DNA from: Turritopsis dohrnii
Taxonomy: Eukaryota; Cnidaria; Hydrozoa; Anthoathecata; Oceaniidae
Assembly: GCA_027922465.2 (NCBI GenBank)
Contig: BQMF02000098.1
Location: 62,001-126,000, forward strand
Direction: 5' to 3'
DNA length: 64,000 nt
Made by a program: the position numbers and the translations under genes. The notes under the pieces are model-generated. The model was not told the origin of the DNA, made no database searches, and saw only the letters and a program-made list of their open reading frames with translations. Positions 11,605 to 23,269 of this stretch are shown piece by piece. Every line of letters begins with the position of its first letter. The stretch's first letter is position 1.

Positions 11605-13769
11605 CTGAAACTTTTACTTCAAAAAAATATCAACCCCAGAAAGGAAATATATAAGTTCTAAGTGTATAACATAAAAGTGTATACATAAGGCAATGAAGAA
11701 ACAGTTTGTCAGAAAAAAGCCTTATTTGAAGTTTTCTTGTTAGAAAGATCTGTTTACATTAACTCTATTAACCGATTTTTATTGATCATGGGTTTTAAGA
11801 ATACTAATCGGATTATAAGTTAATTGACTGCGAATTTTATTGTCTTTCATCCATCAATAGACTCTGTAAATCAATAATGATCAATTTAAGTTTGCTTGAA
11901 TGACTCGAAAGTCATAAAAAGATAAATAATTGTGATAAAGTTGCATTTATACGAAGGTATAATATAAAACTTAAGGTAAGTTTGCGCAATGAAACAAATT
12001 TGTGCCTTTTCAAAACATTTCGGGACAAACTTAACACAACAAAACCAACAGAGGTTGTTTCAAAAAAAAGGGTGAATTTCTCATTAAATACCTGTTTCAT
12101 AGCCAATTACAAAAGTAACAACCTTATCGAAAGAAAGAATACTTAATATTCTCTTTACAAATAACAACCAATATTTTTGGAAAGCTAAAATATCTTCTTT
12201 CCAACGTTATAAAAAACTGCATTGCATTGGTGAAAATTCGAGAGGTTATTTGTGTTTTAAACCGTGTTTGTGTTTTACACTATACGATGCTTTAATTACT
12301 TGCTTTGGAATAACTTTAACCACTGCTTTAAATAGCTGTGAAAATGTCAAGTTTGTTTGGAAAACTCTTTTATTATTCCATTGAGGTGTTTCTGATGACT
12401 ATTTCCTCATTGCATTACGGGAGTTATAGTAAGTATTTTGATGATAACTGCATTATGCAATTTGTTCTGTTTATCAATAAAAAGTAAAACAGTTAACAGA
12501 CGTTTCCGTTTTTCTTTGTAAAACCTATGCAGGTATGTGACTGTGTTCGAAAAAAGCCAATGCTTCTCTGTGTGTACTTGCTCATAAGCTTGCTTAGAGA
12601 GCTCCAAGTATTATTTTCTATTTTTCTACATTTAATTCGTGTAAATGATAAACCAAATAGTGACTGCTAGCTCAACTTTTTCGTACGGCAGTGTTCAAAA
12701 TATGCCCCTGTTAAGCTAATATCTTCCCTACCTGCAACAAGCAGTCAATTATTAGTTTGATAAACAAGGAGAATTGAAAGTTCTCATGCTAATTTGTGCC
12801 ATGAAAAGTTAGTACAAAAACCATAGCTACAATGTTTATTTTAATAGATATGAGTCACTTCTATATTTTATTCCATAATAAAACTCTCTCTAATTCTATC
12901 TAGCGGATAAACTTTGTAAACCAGCAATATTGAAAAATAAGGAAAAATAATTGAAAATATATTCTACATCACACATTCACAGGGTGTTTTAAAAGGCGAA
13001 AAAAGGTCAGCTAATTATTGAAAATTATTTGGATTGTGATGATTGTAATAATTTATCACCCTCTGTCACGGCTATTGCGTTTAATGTCCTACCATAACGC
13101 ACTTGTTTACAATCTCTCTTTCTTACGCTTTTTAAGATCAAAGAAACTTGAGTTCGGAATTACTGGCAAATTATAAGAAAATTATATGAAGTCACCTCTT
13201 CCTTTCTTCCTTGCCTCAGGACATTGCATTATTGCGTTGATTCAGATAATGCAACGAAGCTGAGACTGAAACTATATCTAACCATCTCTTTTCTGGGCAC
13301 TTGTTTTCAAATTGAGAAACCCAATGATTTGTTTTAAAATTCCAGCTTAGAAGAATTTAGTGCTGCCATAAAAAAAGATCTGTTACAAAAATACTTGTTT
13401 TATGTCAGACGGACAAATCGATAGTTATGGCTATATATATAAAAAACAGCACGTTTATGATATAATATCAAGCAAACGTTTTTCGAAAGTATAGAAGAAT
13501 AGAATTTACAAAATTCCAAAACATGATTTCTACAAGGATGATAATCAAAAAATATTGAAACAAACAGTTATCGTGTCGGATGGACAAAATGCTAATACTT
13601 TTGTAACAGACCCAATAGCGTATGTGTTTATTTTTGGTTAGTGGTAAAAGCTTCACAGACTTTCTCCGGCAAAGCCTTCGCGGTTATTGGAATTTTGATT
13701 TACTGCTTTGAATTTCATGCGAAGAAAAAATTGTAAGAAATAACAAAAAATTGGAAAGAATGAACAAAC

Positions 13770-13927
13770 CTGGTAGTTCACTGTCGTATCCTTATCATCT
13801 CTTCTTTCTACTTCAAAGTTTCGAAAGGCATTGTATAAAACATACGTGTAAAATTTATTTATCGAATACACATGTACTTACCTGTTTTTTTCTGTTGATC
13901 TGAATTTTCTGTTGATCTGAAATTCAT
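13770..13927 (-). CDS. Candidate first two exons of an unknown gene
   Basis: Exon 1, 13927-13882, starts ATG AAT TTC and ends at CAG^GTAAGT in phase 1. After a 71-bp intron, exon 2, 13810-13770, begins after TTTGAAG and ends CAG^GTTTGT in phase 0. The predicted start is MNFRSTENSDQQKK, then VERRDDKDTTVNYQ: hydrophilic, no signal peptide. A diverged paralogue of exons, introns and promoter lies at 24300-26990, which supports a real transcribed unit at some time. The next exon is not found. Function unknown. Confidence 0.35.
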
Positions 13928-14090
13928 AATGGTGAGTGAAATCACAACCTAGGAGGTATTGACAAAATTAATTCATGTATGTAATTCCTTCATTATGACA
14001 TCAAGATTAAAATATTTTTTTTTGTTTTTATGGAAGCATGTTCGGTAAACAACTTTTAAGCAAGAATTTTTTAAGAAACATTATGTAATT

Positions 14091-14400
14091 GATCAGCGCC
14101 GCAAGGTAGCTGATCTTTTTCCCATGCCTGTTAGTCTATGTGTGTGTGTAATATGATAGTTCTTCACGCCCCTGCTATGCGCCCGTTGTTGCTAACTTTC
14201 AATTTTTTCAGTTCAAAACCAGAAAATTCAATGCACAACATTAGTTTTGGAAGATATATGCGCTAAATAAATACATTACAACACAAAAAGGCATCGCGTC
14301 ACTCGAATGAAGAAATAAATTATGCGTTTCAATGCGCCCTCTATTCACCCTTAACTTACACGTGGTGCATCCTGGGAGCGAAATGCTGCTAAAGCGTGTA
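14091..14400. repeat. Interspersed repeat family R1, copy 1
   Basis: Starts with a hairpin, GATCAGC-GCCGCAAGGTA-GCTGATC, followed by a GTGTGTGTGTAAT tract and AGTTCTTCACGCCCC. It ends near CATCCTGGGAGCGAAA. A second copy in the same orientation lies at 42454-42765. No coding content is evident; it is a short non-autonomous repeat of unknown class. Confidence 0.7.
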
Positions 14401-14879
14401 AACAAAGGCAAAGACAAAAAGTAATAGTCGAATTAGTTTTACAGCAGCGATAATATAACAACTGTTACACCGACAAGTGTAGTAAATTTTCAACGACAAA
14501 TGTAGTAACTCCGACAAATGTATTAAAAATTAACGACAAATGTAGTAATTTCGTTAAATGTAGTAAAGTCATGAGAACTGCCTGCGACTGTATGGCTGTC
14601 CTCTGCCATTGATTCGATGAATTTGTTGCTACCGTTTCCCACTGTCGGACTGTTGCTAAGTATTAAATCATGTTGGAGCAAACTTTATCTTACGTACAAT
14701 ATGTTACAATATGTTACATTTTTTTCGTTCACATTCCTCTATTATTTGTAGGAATTGTTTTAATTCATCTTCTCCTGATAGTAAATAAGCTTCCTCTGGC
14801 GATACTCTTTCACGTTTATAATTAAATAGAACGTGGCAGTTCCGAATGCAATTGTTAGTCGATTTGAGTTTTCCACTAC

Positions 14880-16532
14880 TTAATGCTGCTTAATTAATTG
14901 TGAGGGATCGAGTTTTATACTGATCAGTTCTACGCTTCTGAAAACGTGATGCATCCAGATGTCGGCGAAATTCTGATGATCCTTGTTGTCAATGGTTTTG
15001 ATAACTCTTTCGCACATTATGAAGAAATCACTAATGACAGTGTCTTGTTCCTCAAGGCTTAGATTTATTCTTGTAACTTTCTGAACAAGATTATTGATTC
15101 TCACAATGAAACTTTTCATCCCATTTGCAAAGTGACCCGTGAGGGTTACCAGAGAGTATTTTCTTAGGTGGTAAAGAGAGTTTTTGAGTTCAAGTTTATT
15201 CAAGCCTTCCATATACATTAGCAGCTGTTCGTCAATTCTTTTTCCATCCATCAAGAAGAACATTTGCAATAACTTGATGGAAAGAGGGTTTGTCTTCAAA
15301 TGATTGAAAACCATTTTCCATGTTGTTAATACTATTTTTGCACTTCCATTTATGTAATCCTTATCTATGCCAGACCAAAATTCGTTAAACATCTTTTCGT
15401 GACCTTCTAAAAATCTGTAGATGCTCATTTTCGTGTCTAGAATAAATGATGATGCCAGTTGAAGGACCATGGGTAATGAGCTGAGTACAGTAACCAGACG
15501 TTCGCAATCTGTCAGGTTGAAAGCATCACCAAGTTCTTTTTTAAAAATTTTAATGCTTCACTGACTTTTAGCGGCGTTAATTCAAGTTGTTTGAAGTTAT
15601 TCTTCCAAAAATGAAGTTGTGTCGTTATAATTATTCTTCTGAAATGTTTAGTAGATGGCGTTTTTGGCATGAAATCTTGTCTGCGTTGTCGAAAACCAAC
15701 AAACAACGTCTTGTGGATAGGTAATTATGTACTTGTGATACCAACAGCTCCATCTTAATTGATTGTTTAGTATCAGTTGCAGATAAAAGACCAATGTGTT
15801 TTGCGAAATTCAGGAAAAAGTTTTCAAGACTTCCTTCAGAGACTGCATTTATAAATAATATGTTGTCTTCATATTGTTTTTTGTTTTCTTGACTATATTT
15901 CCGGATGAATTCGCTTTTACCGATGCCTGATAAGCCTTTAACAACGACAACTTCGTGACCATCTACAGCAGAATGTAATTCTCCCAATTGTTTCTTCCGA
16001 CCAATAAAAGTAGATACAGGATCGCTCAGCTTGAACATTACCGTACCAAGGTCATCATATATGACGGAGTTCCTTATAATGCTCCAGTCAGCTGTCTTCA
16101 TTCCTATTTTTAAAAACCAGCTTTTGCACCGCGTTACACAGTCGTTGTAGCCAGCATGGTTTATGTTCTCGCCATGATGGCTGTACTTAATTCTCAGGTT
16201 GTTGCATTCTTCCACTGCATCATCCTGCCACTGCTGCATATGTTTTTATTTTTAAGCAGCAATCGCATCAGAGGTACATCAAACGTGTCCGAATCGGCTT
16301 CATCGCTTTTCGGATAAAGAAGGTCCCATTGTTCATCACTAATTATTTTCTTTTTCTTCTTTGTCTTCAAGGTTGCAAGTTCCACTTTATGAGTTAGAAG
16401 GTATCCGTGAAGCATCACTTTATCCCTTGGCATTATCGTGTGCATAAAGCTTCGTAAATATTTTGTAGAGTGCAGTTCAAGGTTTTTCAGTTCCAAATTT
16501 CTTTGACTACCAATTGTTGTGGTGTGTTGTAC
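14880..16532 (-). pseudogene. HEPN-NB-ARC copy 2, frameshifted
   Basis: This paralogue of the gene at 1-1341 has the same exon start (TTTAG acceptor just upstream of 16532) and the same domain order. HEPN block: DEQWDLLYP, FDVPLMRLLLKN and R-I-K-Y-S-H. NB-ARC: FIGRKKQLGEL, GLSGIGKSEF, RRCLLVFDNAD and RRIIITTQ. Three deletions relative to copy 1 break the frame: 7 bp near 16235 inside HEPN, 16 bp near 15683 just after Walker B, and 1 bp near 15540 before the GLPL-like motif. The C-terminal helical part is open again from 15470 to a stop at 14880, which shows about 180 residues beyond the portion seen in copy 1. Homology continues ~190 bp upstream into the intron, so this is a genomic duplication rather than a retrocopy. 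A processed small RNA or expressed fragment cannot be excluded. Confidence 0.85.
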
Positions 16533-16739
16533 CTAAAGTATACAGAGTATATAATCCTATAATAATTGATAGGAATGTCATGGCACAATTATTTTTCGTA
16601 GTGCATCTACCACGTCAGAGCTTTTCAATGCAACTCACAAAATACGTAAAAAAATCTGACGTTTATTCCAATCCACCGACAACAGCGTTCTCGTTTTGAA
16701 AGTGGTTATAGGTACTAACAACGTTACTAGTACTATAAA

Positions 16740-17519
16740 ATGAGTTCCGTAAGGACAAATTGCTTTTGATTATCCCAATACAAAGCATGTTTCGAAAAAC
16801 AGGCAACAAGAACCATTAGCACATTTTTAAAATGTCAATTTATTTTGATAATTTTCATATCATTAGATTCTTTATTTGTGTTTGCCATGAGGTACTGTGA
16901 AACGGGATGACTTCAATCAGCGGAGTGACGTCAGTCCATCAGTACAAATAAACTGTTCAAACTTTGAAATTAAAGTGGACTTTTAACAATTTTTTGATAT
17001 TTTCGTTTAGATTTCTTTTGCGAAAAAATTATCAGAATCATCTTCAAGCGAAACAATCAATTTCCTCCAAAATTAGTAATGCAAAACATGAAAATTTCAC
17101 CGCTCACATTGCTCATCGCTCCACGTTGTATTCAAGAGTATAGACTGGGCATTTTCAGTTTAAAGGTGAAGCATAAAGGCTGAACGGAAAGAAAATTTTA
17201 TATGCCTCATAAAAATTTCGTTCTTGACTGTCAATTATGAACAAGAAAAAGTAGCTGTTTAGAATGTGCATCACAAAGATAAATGCTTTGTTCTCATCGT
17301 TTCGATTTTAACAACCTACAACTTTTTACACATATATCAGACTTTAACGATTTTTACACCATTCGATGTGATTTCATTCAAGGACTTTAAAAATATAAAT
17401 TTTAAATAACTTTAGTCCAAAATCTTTGGTGTAAATAAGATTACTTGAAACTGTTAGGGACAAGTAAGTTCTAGCGAGCAACTATTCTTTTGTTTCTTAA
17501 GAGGTTGTCGCGGGATTTA
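16740..17519. other. No gene recognised
   Basis: AT-rich sequence between the HEPN-NB-ARC pseudogene and the first CCTTATC-type MITE. Nothing coding or repetitive was recognised. Confidence 0.4.
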
Positions 17520-17698
17520 CCTTATCAGGGAAAAAAAGTCGGTAGAAAATTTAGTTGGGGAAAATTTTAGTTGTGGAAAATTTTAGTCACCTAAAGAAAT
17601 TTCAGTCACTTTTCCCCGACCAATTTTTTAAATAAGCCACTTTTTCCCGACTAAATTTGAAATTAGGCACTTTTCCCTGACTAATTATTTTCAATATA
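17520..17698. mobile_element. CCTTATC-type foldback MITE, one intact end
   Basis: Begins ACCTTATCAGGGAAA and consists of alternating TTAGTTGGGGAAAATTTTAG and complementary TTCCCCGACTAA-type blocks, so one strand folds on itself. It abuts the CCCACC terminus of the next element. It is related to 22951-23260, 24040-24186, 55925-56048 and to the ends of the pogo element at 47550-48741. Confidence 0.6.
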
Positions 17699-17711
17699 CC
17701 CACCCAACACA

Positions 17712-17945
17712 ATGACGTCTCTATGACGTCATAAATAAGTCCGACCATGACTTTATACGACGTCATTGAAAGGTCATCGTGAGGTTATTTTTGCAACATA
17801 AACCGACGTCATATGCTGACGTCCCTCAGACGTCATCAAATGACCTATTCATAACATAGTTTTGTGAGAATGACTCAGCTATGACGTCATAACGACGTCA
17901 CTAAGACGTCTTATGACGCATTTATGACCCCACCGTGACGTTTTT
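17712..17945. repeat. TGACGTCA-rich segment, left
   Basis: Contains repeated GACGTC and TGACGTCA palindromes (for example ATGACGTCTCTATGACGTCAT and CATAACGACGTCACTAAG split over the segment) with spacers of about 10-30 bp. TGACGTCA is the consensus cAMP response element bound by CREB/ATF proteins; whether it acts so here is unknown. Confidence 0.75.
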
Positions 17946-18340
17946 ACTGAGATGAGAGATACTTAAACAAAATGAAAAGAAGCGAATTTATAGTTATGGA
18001 AGCAAAGATAACAGATTTTTTCATCAGAAATATCTTTCAAATAAATATCATCTCTTAAAATATGTGCTTTATAAATTAAAATACAAAATATTAACAATTA
18101 AGAAAGTGTTAAAAAATGATTAGTGATATAACCATGTTCATAAATACAAGAGATAGAAAAGACTATATCCATAAATTCTCCATTACACTCCTTGTACGTA
18201 TTAACGTTTTGAAGGTCCTTGGACGGTGTACTCAAATGAAGTTACCTTAATGTTGAACATACGACGGGAGAGCTAAGTATGGAAAAAATTTATGGATAGC
18301 ATGTTAAACACACCAAAACTAAGGAAAGTGTTTTTTCGTT

Positions 18341-19939
18341 TTATCGTTTCTTTAGTCTTTCAGGCGCGTGCTTTAAAACATCAATAATCGCTTTGTTCAC
18401 AGACGCTTCCGTAGATTTTTGAGTTGCCAAAACGCCACCTATAGAAAGAAAAAGCAACAACCAAATTAAAAGTATTCAAAACACAATCCTGTTTAAAGTA
18501 GATTTAAAAGCAAAATACTTACCCATGACAATATCGTGAATGGCTAACCCATCAAATTTTCTTTTCTTCTTTAGCCCACAAAGACTATACTCAGATAGTA
18601 CTTCATCATTAGTTACCCTGAAAAAAAAGTGCAGAAAAAAATGCTTGCTTTATTATGTCTTGATTACTCTTAAACTAACAATTAAAAATCAAAGTATTAG
18701 CCAGCAGTTAAGGGAAAACCCAGCCCATATTTTGTCCCACACCTGAAGATTTGGTTGGGATGCAGAAACTTTAATTAGATCGTTTTTGTTTCCTTTGCCA
18801 ATTCAAGGGTCTTGCTGTTATAACATACAGCTGAATACTGACTCTCTCGAGAAAGATACTTTACTTACGATAACAAGATATTTTTTACATTTGCTCTCAC
18901 ATCTTTGCCACCAATTCTGGACACTTTAGAAAGCTAAAATAAAATATATTAACAACATCCTATTAACAAATAATTGTGGGGTGAGTGATATATATCATCC
19001 TCTTTAAGACTATTCCAATTAGCATTTTAAATCGGAAAATCTAATGATGCATCCAAGCAAAGTATTTCGATTCCCACACCTAAATTATCAACATTAACTA
19101 TAGAAACATTTTATCCAATTTTTATATGAAATTTGAAATTAGTCCAACCTAAATTCATTATTTCAAGAGTATAATTTCTTACATGTTATATGTAGTGTAA
19201 GTATCTATTGAAGTATAACAACTTACTACTTATAAAACTTCTTTCTATTGAATTCCTTCCAGATTTTGAACGTGGTGGCGTAGGTAATTTGATATCTGAA
19301 ATGTCAAATTTCTTATGCAGTTACGACAAATTATGGGGCAACTTTCTTTAAAAAAACTTTTTATACCTGTTGAAGTAGTTTTAGTTTTCTTCACAGACAA
19401 ATGTTCATCACAGCTTGAAAACTGGTAATCACAAACCAGATCGTAGTCATCTAAACAGATTAATATTAAAAACAAAAAGAACTATTTATGAAAACACACC
19501 TGATTTACAAGTTAAAACTCCAACCAACACTTACCATCTTGAAATTTTACTTTAATTAACTTGTATGATTTCCAACTGGCATAATCAGGCATCTTCCCCT
19601 CCTTCAGATCTCTTGATGCATTGACACTATTGGACCAATAAACTCGGTCACCAGAAATCCAATTAGAAGAAACAACAGCTTCTTCTATTTTGTTCCCTTC
19701 CAACAACTTTACCAATCATCACGAGGGCTGTCTGATCTAAAATCATCATCCGTTTCATGATCCGTTATATCATCCTCCTCTTCTTCTTCTCTTTCATCAT
19801 CGATGCTCAAAAGATAATTATGATTATTGCCTTCTTGAATGTTATCATTATCTTCCTCGTGTTCAGAACTACTACCTTCGTAATCCAGTAAAAATCTCTC
19901 AGTTTGTAAACTTCTGCGCCACCTACTATATCTTAACAT
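18341..19939 (-). pseudogene. DUF4806-domain protein gene, spliced, probably damaged
   Basis: Exons by splice signal and frame: 19939-19535, 19450-19367, 19295-19227, 18933-18869, 18617-18533 and 18438-18341. Exon 1 encodes an acidic region (DDEREEEEEDD) and then a block typical of the N-terminus of DUF4806 proteins: GDRVYWSNSVN and ASWKSYKLIKVKF. The last three exons give the domain's C-terminal half: SRIGGKDVRANVKNILLS, NDEVLSEYSLCGLK and IDVLKHAPERLKKR. Exon 1 has a one-base frameshift near 19711, where GATTGGTAAAG would need one more G. The exon at 18933 does not fit the phase of the one at 19227, and the first half of the domain is not found between them, so an exon is lost or unrecognised. 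DUF4806 has no defined activity; it is common in multicopy, transposon-linked families. The gene lies between GACGTC-rich inverted ends. Confidence 0.7.
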
Positions 19940-20949
19940 TCTAACGATGTTTTATAAACTATTCAAGAAGTGAGAAAGCAATGTTTCTAAGTCTTCACCA
20001 CGTGCGCGAACCAGAATGAACCGTGTTAGTTATTTCACGGGGGTAAACAAAAATCATGTGATGTGTTTAAGAAACAAATTAAAACGTTGAAGGCTCTTTT
20101 CATGATTATTAAGATTTTAAATTTAAACAGATAGAAATAAGCTTTTAGTATTAAACTTTGACGAAAAAATGACAATAAGAACAAGTATGTAATTAATATA
20201 TTTACGCCCTGGTTAGAGTGTGTCATTTTAAATAATGACTTTAAATTAAGCTTGTATCAAAGTAGACAATAAAAATAATGGTCATACTGTATGGAATAAA
20301 TAATATGTGAACTAACATTTCGAAATTTGGTAACGATAGGCCATGCATTTTTAAAGAAAATTTTAAACAAGGAGGCGCGTAAAGAAACTCAGCAAAATCG
20401 GCGGAAAAAATACACAAGAAGACTCGGCGAACACAAGGTAAATCCGAGACTTTTAATGAGTTTGGCATGAGTTTTGTGTGCGGAATTTCACTTATGTATA
20501 CTGAAAGTAGCTATAGGGCAAAAAGCAAGCTCCAAGTTTTTCAGGAAAGGAAAAATGCTTGAAGAAAAACATGTTATCTATATTTTGCCTTCCTTATTAA
20601 TAATCCCACGTTTAGTTGTAATGATACCCAAGTATTTTTGATGTTGTATTACTTTTACTTTCATGTAAAATAGGAAATGAGACCTAAATCGCATATTTAC
20701 TGCACATAAAACAAGTTTTTTCATTGATTTGATACTCAATCAAAATCATAGAATTATTAATGTGATTATTTATATCTTTCATTTGTTGTTATTGAATATC
20801 TATGAAAAATTTTGCTGCTTCTTTGCCTTTTTTATTTCAGGGACCATCAAAGAGTGAGGTTGCATGAAAAGAAATATTTACGCCTTGAAAACCCTCATTA
20901 TGGAAAAGTCAAAAAAGGCGAATAAAAAGTGTTGAAAAATCTTGTTATA

Positions 20950-21009
20950 TATACACAGAATATACAGAATACACAGAAGAATACACAGAATACACAGAAT
21001 ATACAAGAA
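20950..21009. repeat. ATACACAGA minisatellite
   Basis: Six or seven imperfect iterations of a 9-10 base ATACACAGA unit with ATATACAGA variants. Confidence 0.8.
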
Positions 21010-21207
21010 TTCAGATTTATTCCCAGTACGAAGCAATTCTGTGAAGTCTACTGTGAAATCTACTGTGATGTCTTTCAAATGTGATGGATGATGGCACACT
21101 CGAAAAACGAAAGTCGAAGTTTCTTACACATATATTTTGTGCAACTCTCATAGATATATTATACAATTATTATACATGTTATATATATATCATAAAAACT
21201 ACTGTCA

Positions 21208-21320
21208 ATAATGGCCACCTCCGTCATGAAATATCGACAGGTCGAAAATTTATGTTTAAAAATGAATTGAGGAATGAAAATGTTTTTAGATCATGCTTTT
21301 AGAAAGTTAATTATCATAAA
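21208..21320. repeat. Interspersed repeat R2, copy 1
   Basis: Begins TAATGGCCACCTCCGTCATG and ends TTAATTATCATAAAA. It is over 95% identical by eye to 35868-35980, so the family moved recently. A second block, 21555-21602 (TCCGTAATTACAAAGGCTG), occurs inverted at 35615-35670. Confidence 0.8.
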
Positions 21321-22714
21321 ACACGTCAAATAAATAAAGTTTTTGTACGTCAATCACAGTGGGGGAGGACACTTTTTACTGAGTATTGAAATATAGGCCA
21401 TTATGATTTTCACGGTCTATTATTCTTCAAGTGTTAGTGCTAATTGCTCTCTATTGGATTGCTCTGTTTCATAAAACATTTTATTCAGTTATACGTGGTG
21501 AACTTGGCAAGAACGCATGTCTATTTTCGTGACAAGAATGTTTGTTTACATTTTGATGTCCGTAATTACAAAGGCTGTCCGTAATTAGACACGAAGACGG
21601 TATATGATTTTACATACTCGTTTGACGGATGGAAAAAGTCATATATGTAATAGTAAAATACATGATCTGATTTTACGTATATGATTTTACATACTCATTT
21701 GATGGATGGAAAAAGATCATATGTAACAGTAAAATACACGTAAAAAGTTTTTATTTGATACTAATATACTCTAGGGAAATCTCAAAAAGTTCATTCAAAC
21801 CTCTAGACGCACTCTGATTGGTTGAAATTTGTTTACAGCTGTAAAAAGTCATAAATGATTTTTTAAAAAGTAGAAGACCATCCTACTTTTTAAAAGTCAT
21901 ATATGTTAAGTCATAAGAGCAAAAGTCGTATGATTTTTTAAAATACACGATCTGTAAAAGTCATATATGATTTTTTATATAATGTAAAATCATATATGTA
22001 AAATCAGATCGTGTATTTTGACCTTAAGCCTGTGTTTTCAATTCTATGGGTTTTTACTGCACTTGAAAAAAGAAAAAGTTATCTTTTTATGGTAGAAGAA
22101 AATGTTTTTCATGTTCCTCAAAGCCTTCTGATGTTTTTGCCACATACATACACAATATCCATGATTTCACTATTTATCTTTAGTTTTCCTCTAAATCCTC
22201 CAATATATTTCAGTGTAATGTGCAACGTAGTCCATTGTAATTAAATTGTATTATTTTATCATTCTCTATTTTGATATTTTTTGTATTCAATTTGTAACGT
22301 TTTACTATTCATATATTCACTATTTATTATTTTTTAATTTACTGTTTATTTTTGAAGTTCTAATAAATGAAACCTTGCTATAATACACGATGTGTCTTTT
22401 TTTAATGATTTTGTGTATATTTTTTTAGTAACGGCCCCAAAACAAAAACATGCTTTCCCCTGTATTTTTCTCCTTTAACATTTCCTCGTGATTGTTCCTC
22501 ATGAAAAACTTTTCATTATTTTGAAAGTACTGAAACATTCTTAGAAAATCTTTCAAGAGTAAAATAATTGCCTAATAAAATGATTGCCTAAATTGCTCAA
22601 CTACACGAAACAATGGTACCTTAAGGGGATTAATTTTCGCGGGAATTTAATTTCGCCATTAATTCAAAAATTCGCGAAACTTGCGAAATTTAACTCCGTA
22701 GTTCGGAAGAACCA

Positions 22715-22893
22715 TGAAGTGAGGTCACGAAGTCGTCATAACCATGACCTTCAGGTCATACGTAAGTCATCATTTCGCCGCCTTGCTGACGTCATATTGA
22801 ATGACTTCCAATGACGTCATGAAAAAGTCATAGGGATGTCATATGACTTCATGACCAAATTAAGACGTTATTGAGACGTCATAATGACGTCAT
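22715..22893. repeat. TGACGTCA-rich segment, right
   Basis: A second dense set of GACGTC and TGACGTCA palindromes, together with AAGTCAT and AGGTCAT half-sites, in inverted relation to 17712-17945. It ends in the GTTTGGTGGG terminus. Confidence 0.75.
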
Positions 22894-22950
22894 GTGTTTG
22901 GTGGGTAAGAATAAAATAATCAAGATATTACAATAACGTCTGAGTTATTG

Positions 22951-23260
22951 TATACCTTATCGGGGAAAGAAAGTCGGGGAAAATTTTTGGTCTGGTGCAG
23001 AAAAGTCGGAGGAAAATTTGGTCGGGGAAAATTTTAGTCACCCACCAAAATAATTGGTCACTTTCCCCCGACTTTTTTTCCCCGATTTATCAGGGAAAAA
23101 AAATTCGGGAAAAAATTTAGTTGGGGAAAATTTTAGTCGGGGAAAATTTTAGTCACTTAAGGAAGTTTTAATCACTTTTCCCCGACCAATTTTTGAAATT
23201 AGCTAGTCACTTTTTACCGACTAAATTTTGAAACTAATCACTTTTCCCTGACTAATTATA
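22951..23260. mobile_element. Two adjoining CCTTATCGGGG-type foldback MITEs
   Basis: Starts TACCTTATCGGGGAAA and runs through alternating GTCGGGGAAAATTTTAGTC and TTTTCCCCGAC blocks. A second start, TTATCAGGGAAAAAAA, occurs at 23092, and the second unit closely resembles 17520-17690. There is no coding capacity. Confidence 0.65.
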
Positions 23261-23269
23261 TTCAATACA

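Larger units (their letters stand above)
19960..22700. other. Non-coding interior of the candidate transposon
   Basis: Holds a short ATACACAGA minisatellite (20950-21009), a dispersed repeat (21208-21320), and two ~65-bp direct repeats beginning TATATGATTTTACATACTC (near 21600 and 21676), followed by further inverted ATATGATTTTAC/GTAAAATCATAT motifs to 22015. No gene was recognised. Confidence 0.5.
17699..22905. mobile_element. Candidate DUF4806-carrying transposon with GACGTC-rich ends
   Basis: The left end reads TA-CCCACCCAACACAATGACG. The right end is its near-complement, with CATGTGTTTGGTGGG-TA. The inverted ends match for six bases, then one mismatch, AACACA, a one-base indel and TGACGTC, each flanked by TA. 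About 240 bp on the left (17712-17945) and 180 bp on the right (22715-22893) are packed with GACGTC and TGACGTCA palindromes. The only gene found inside is the DUF4806 gene at 18341-19939; no transposase was recognised. It may be a composite of two independent GACGTC-rich MITEs, so the claim of one 5.2-kb unit is inference. Confidence 0.5.
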
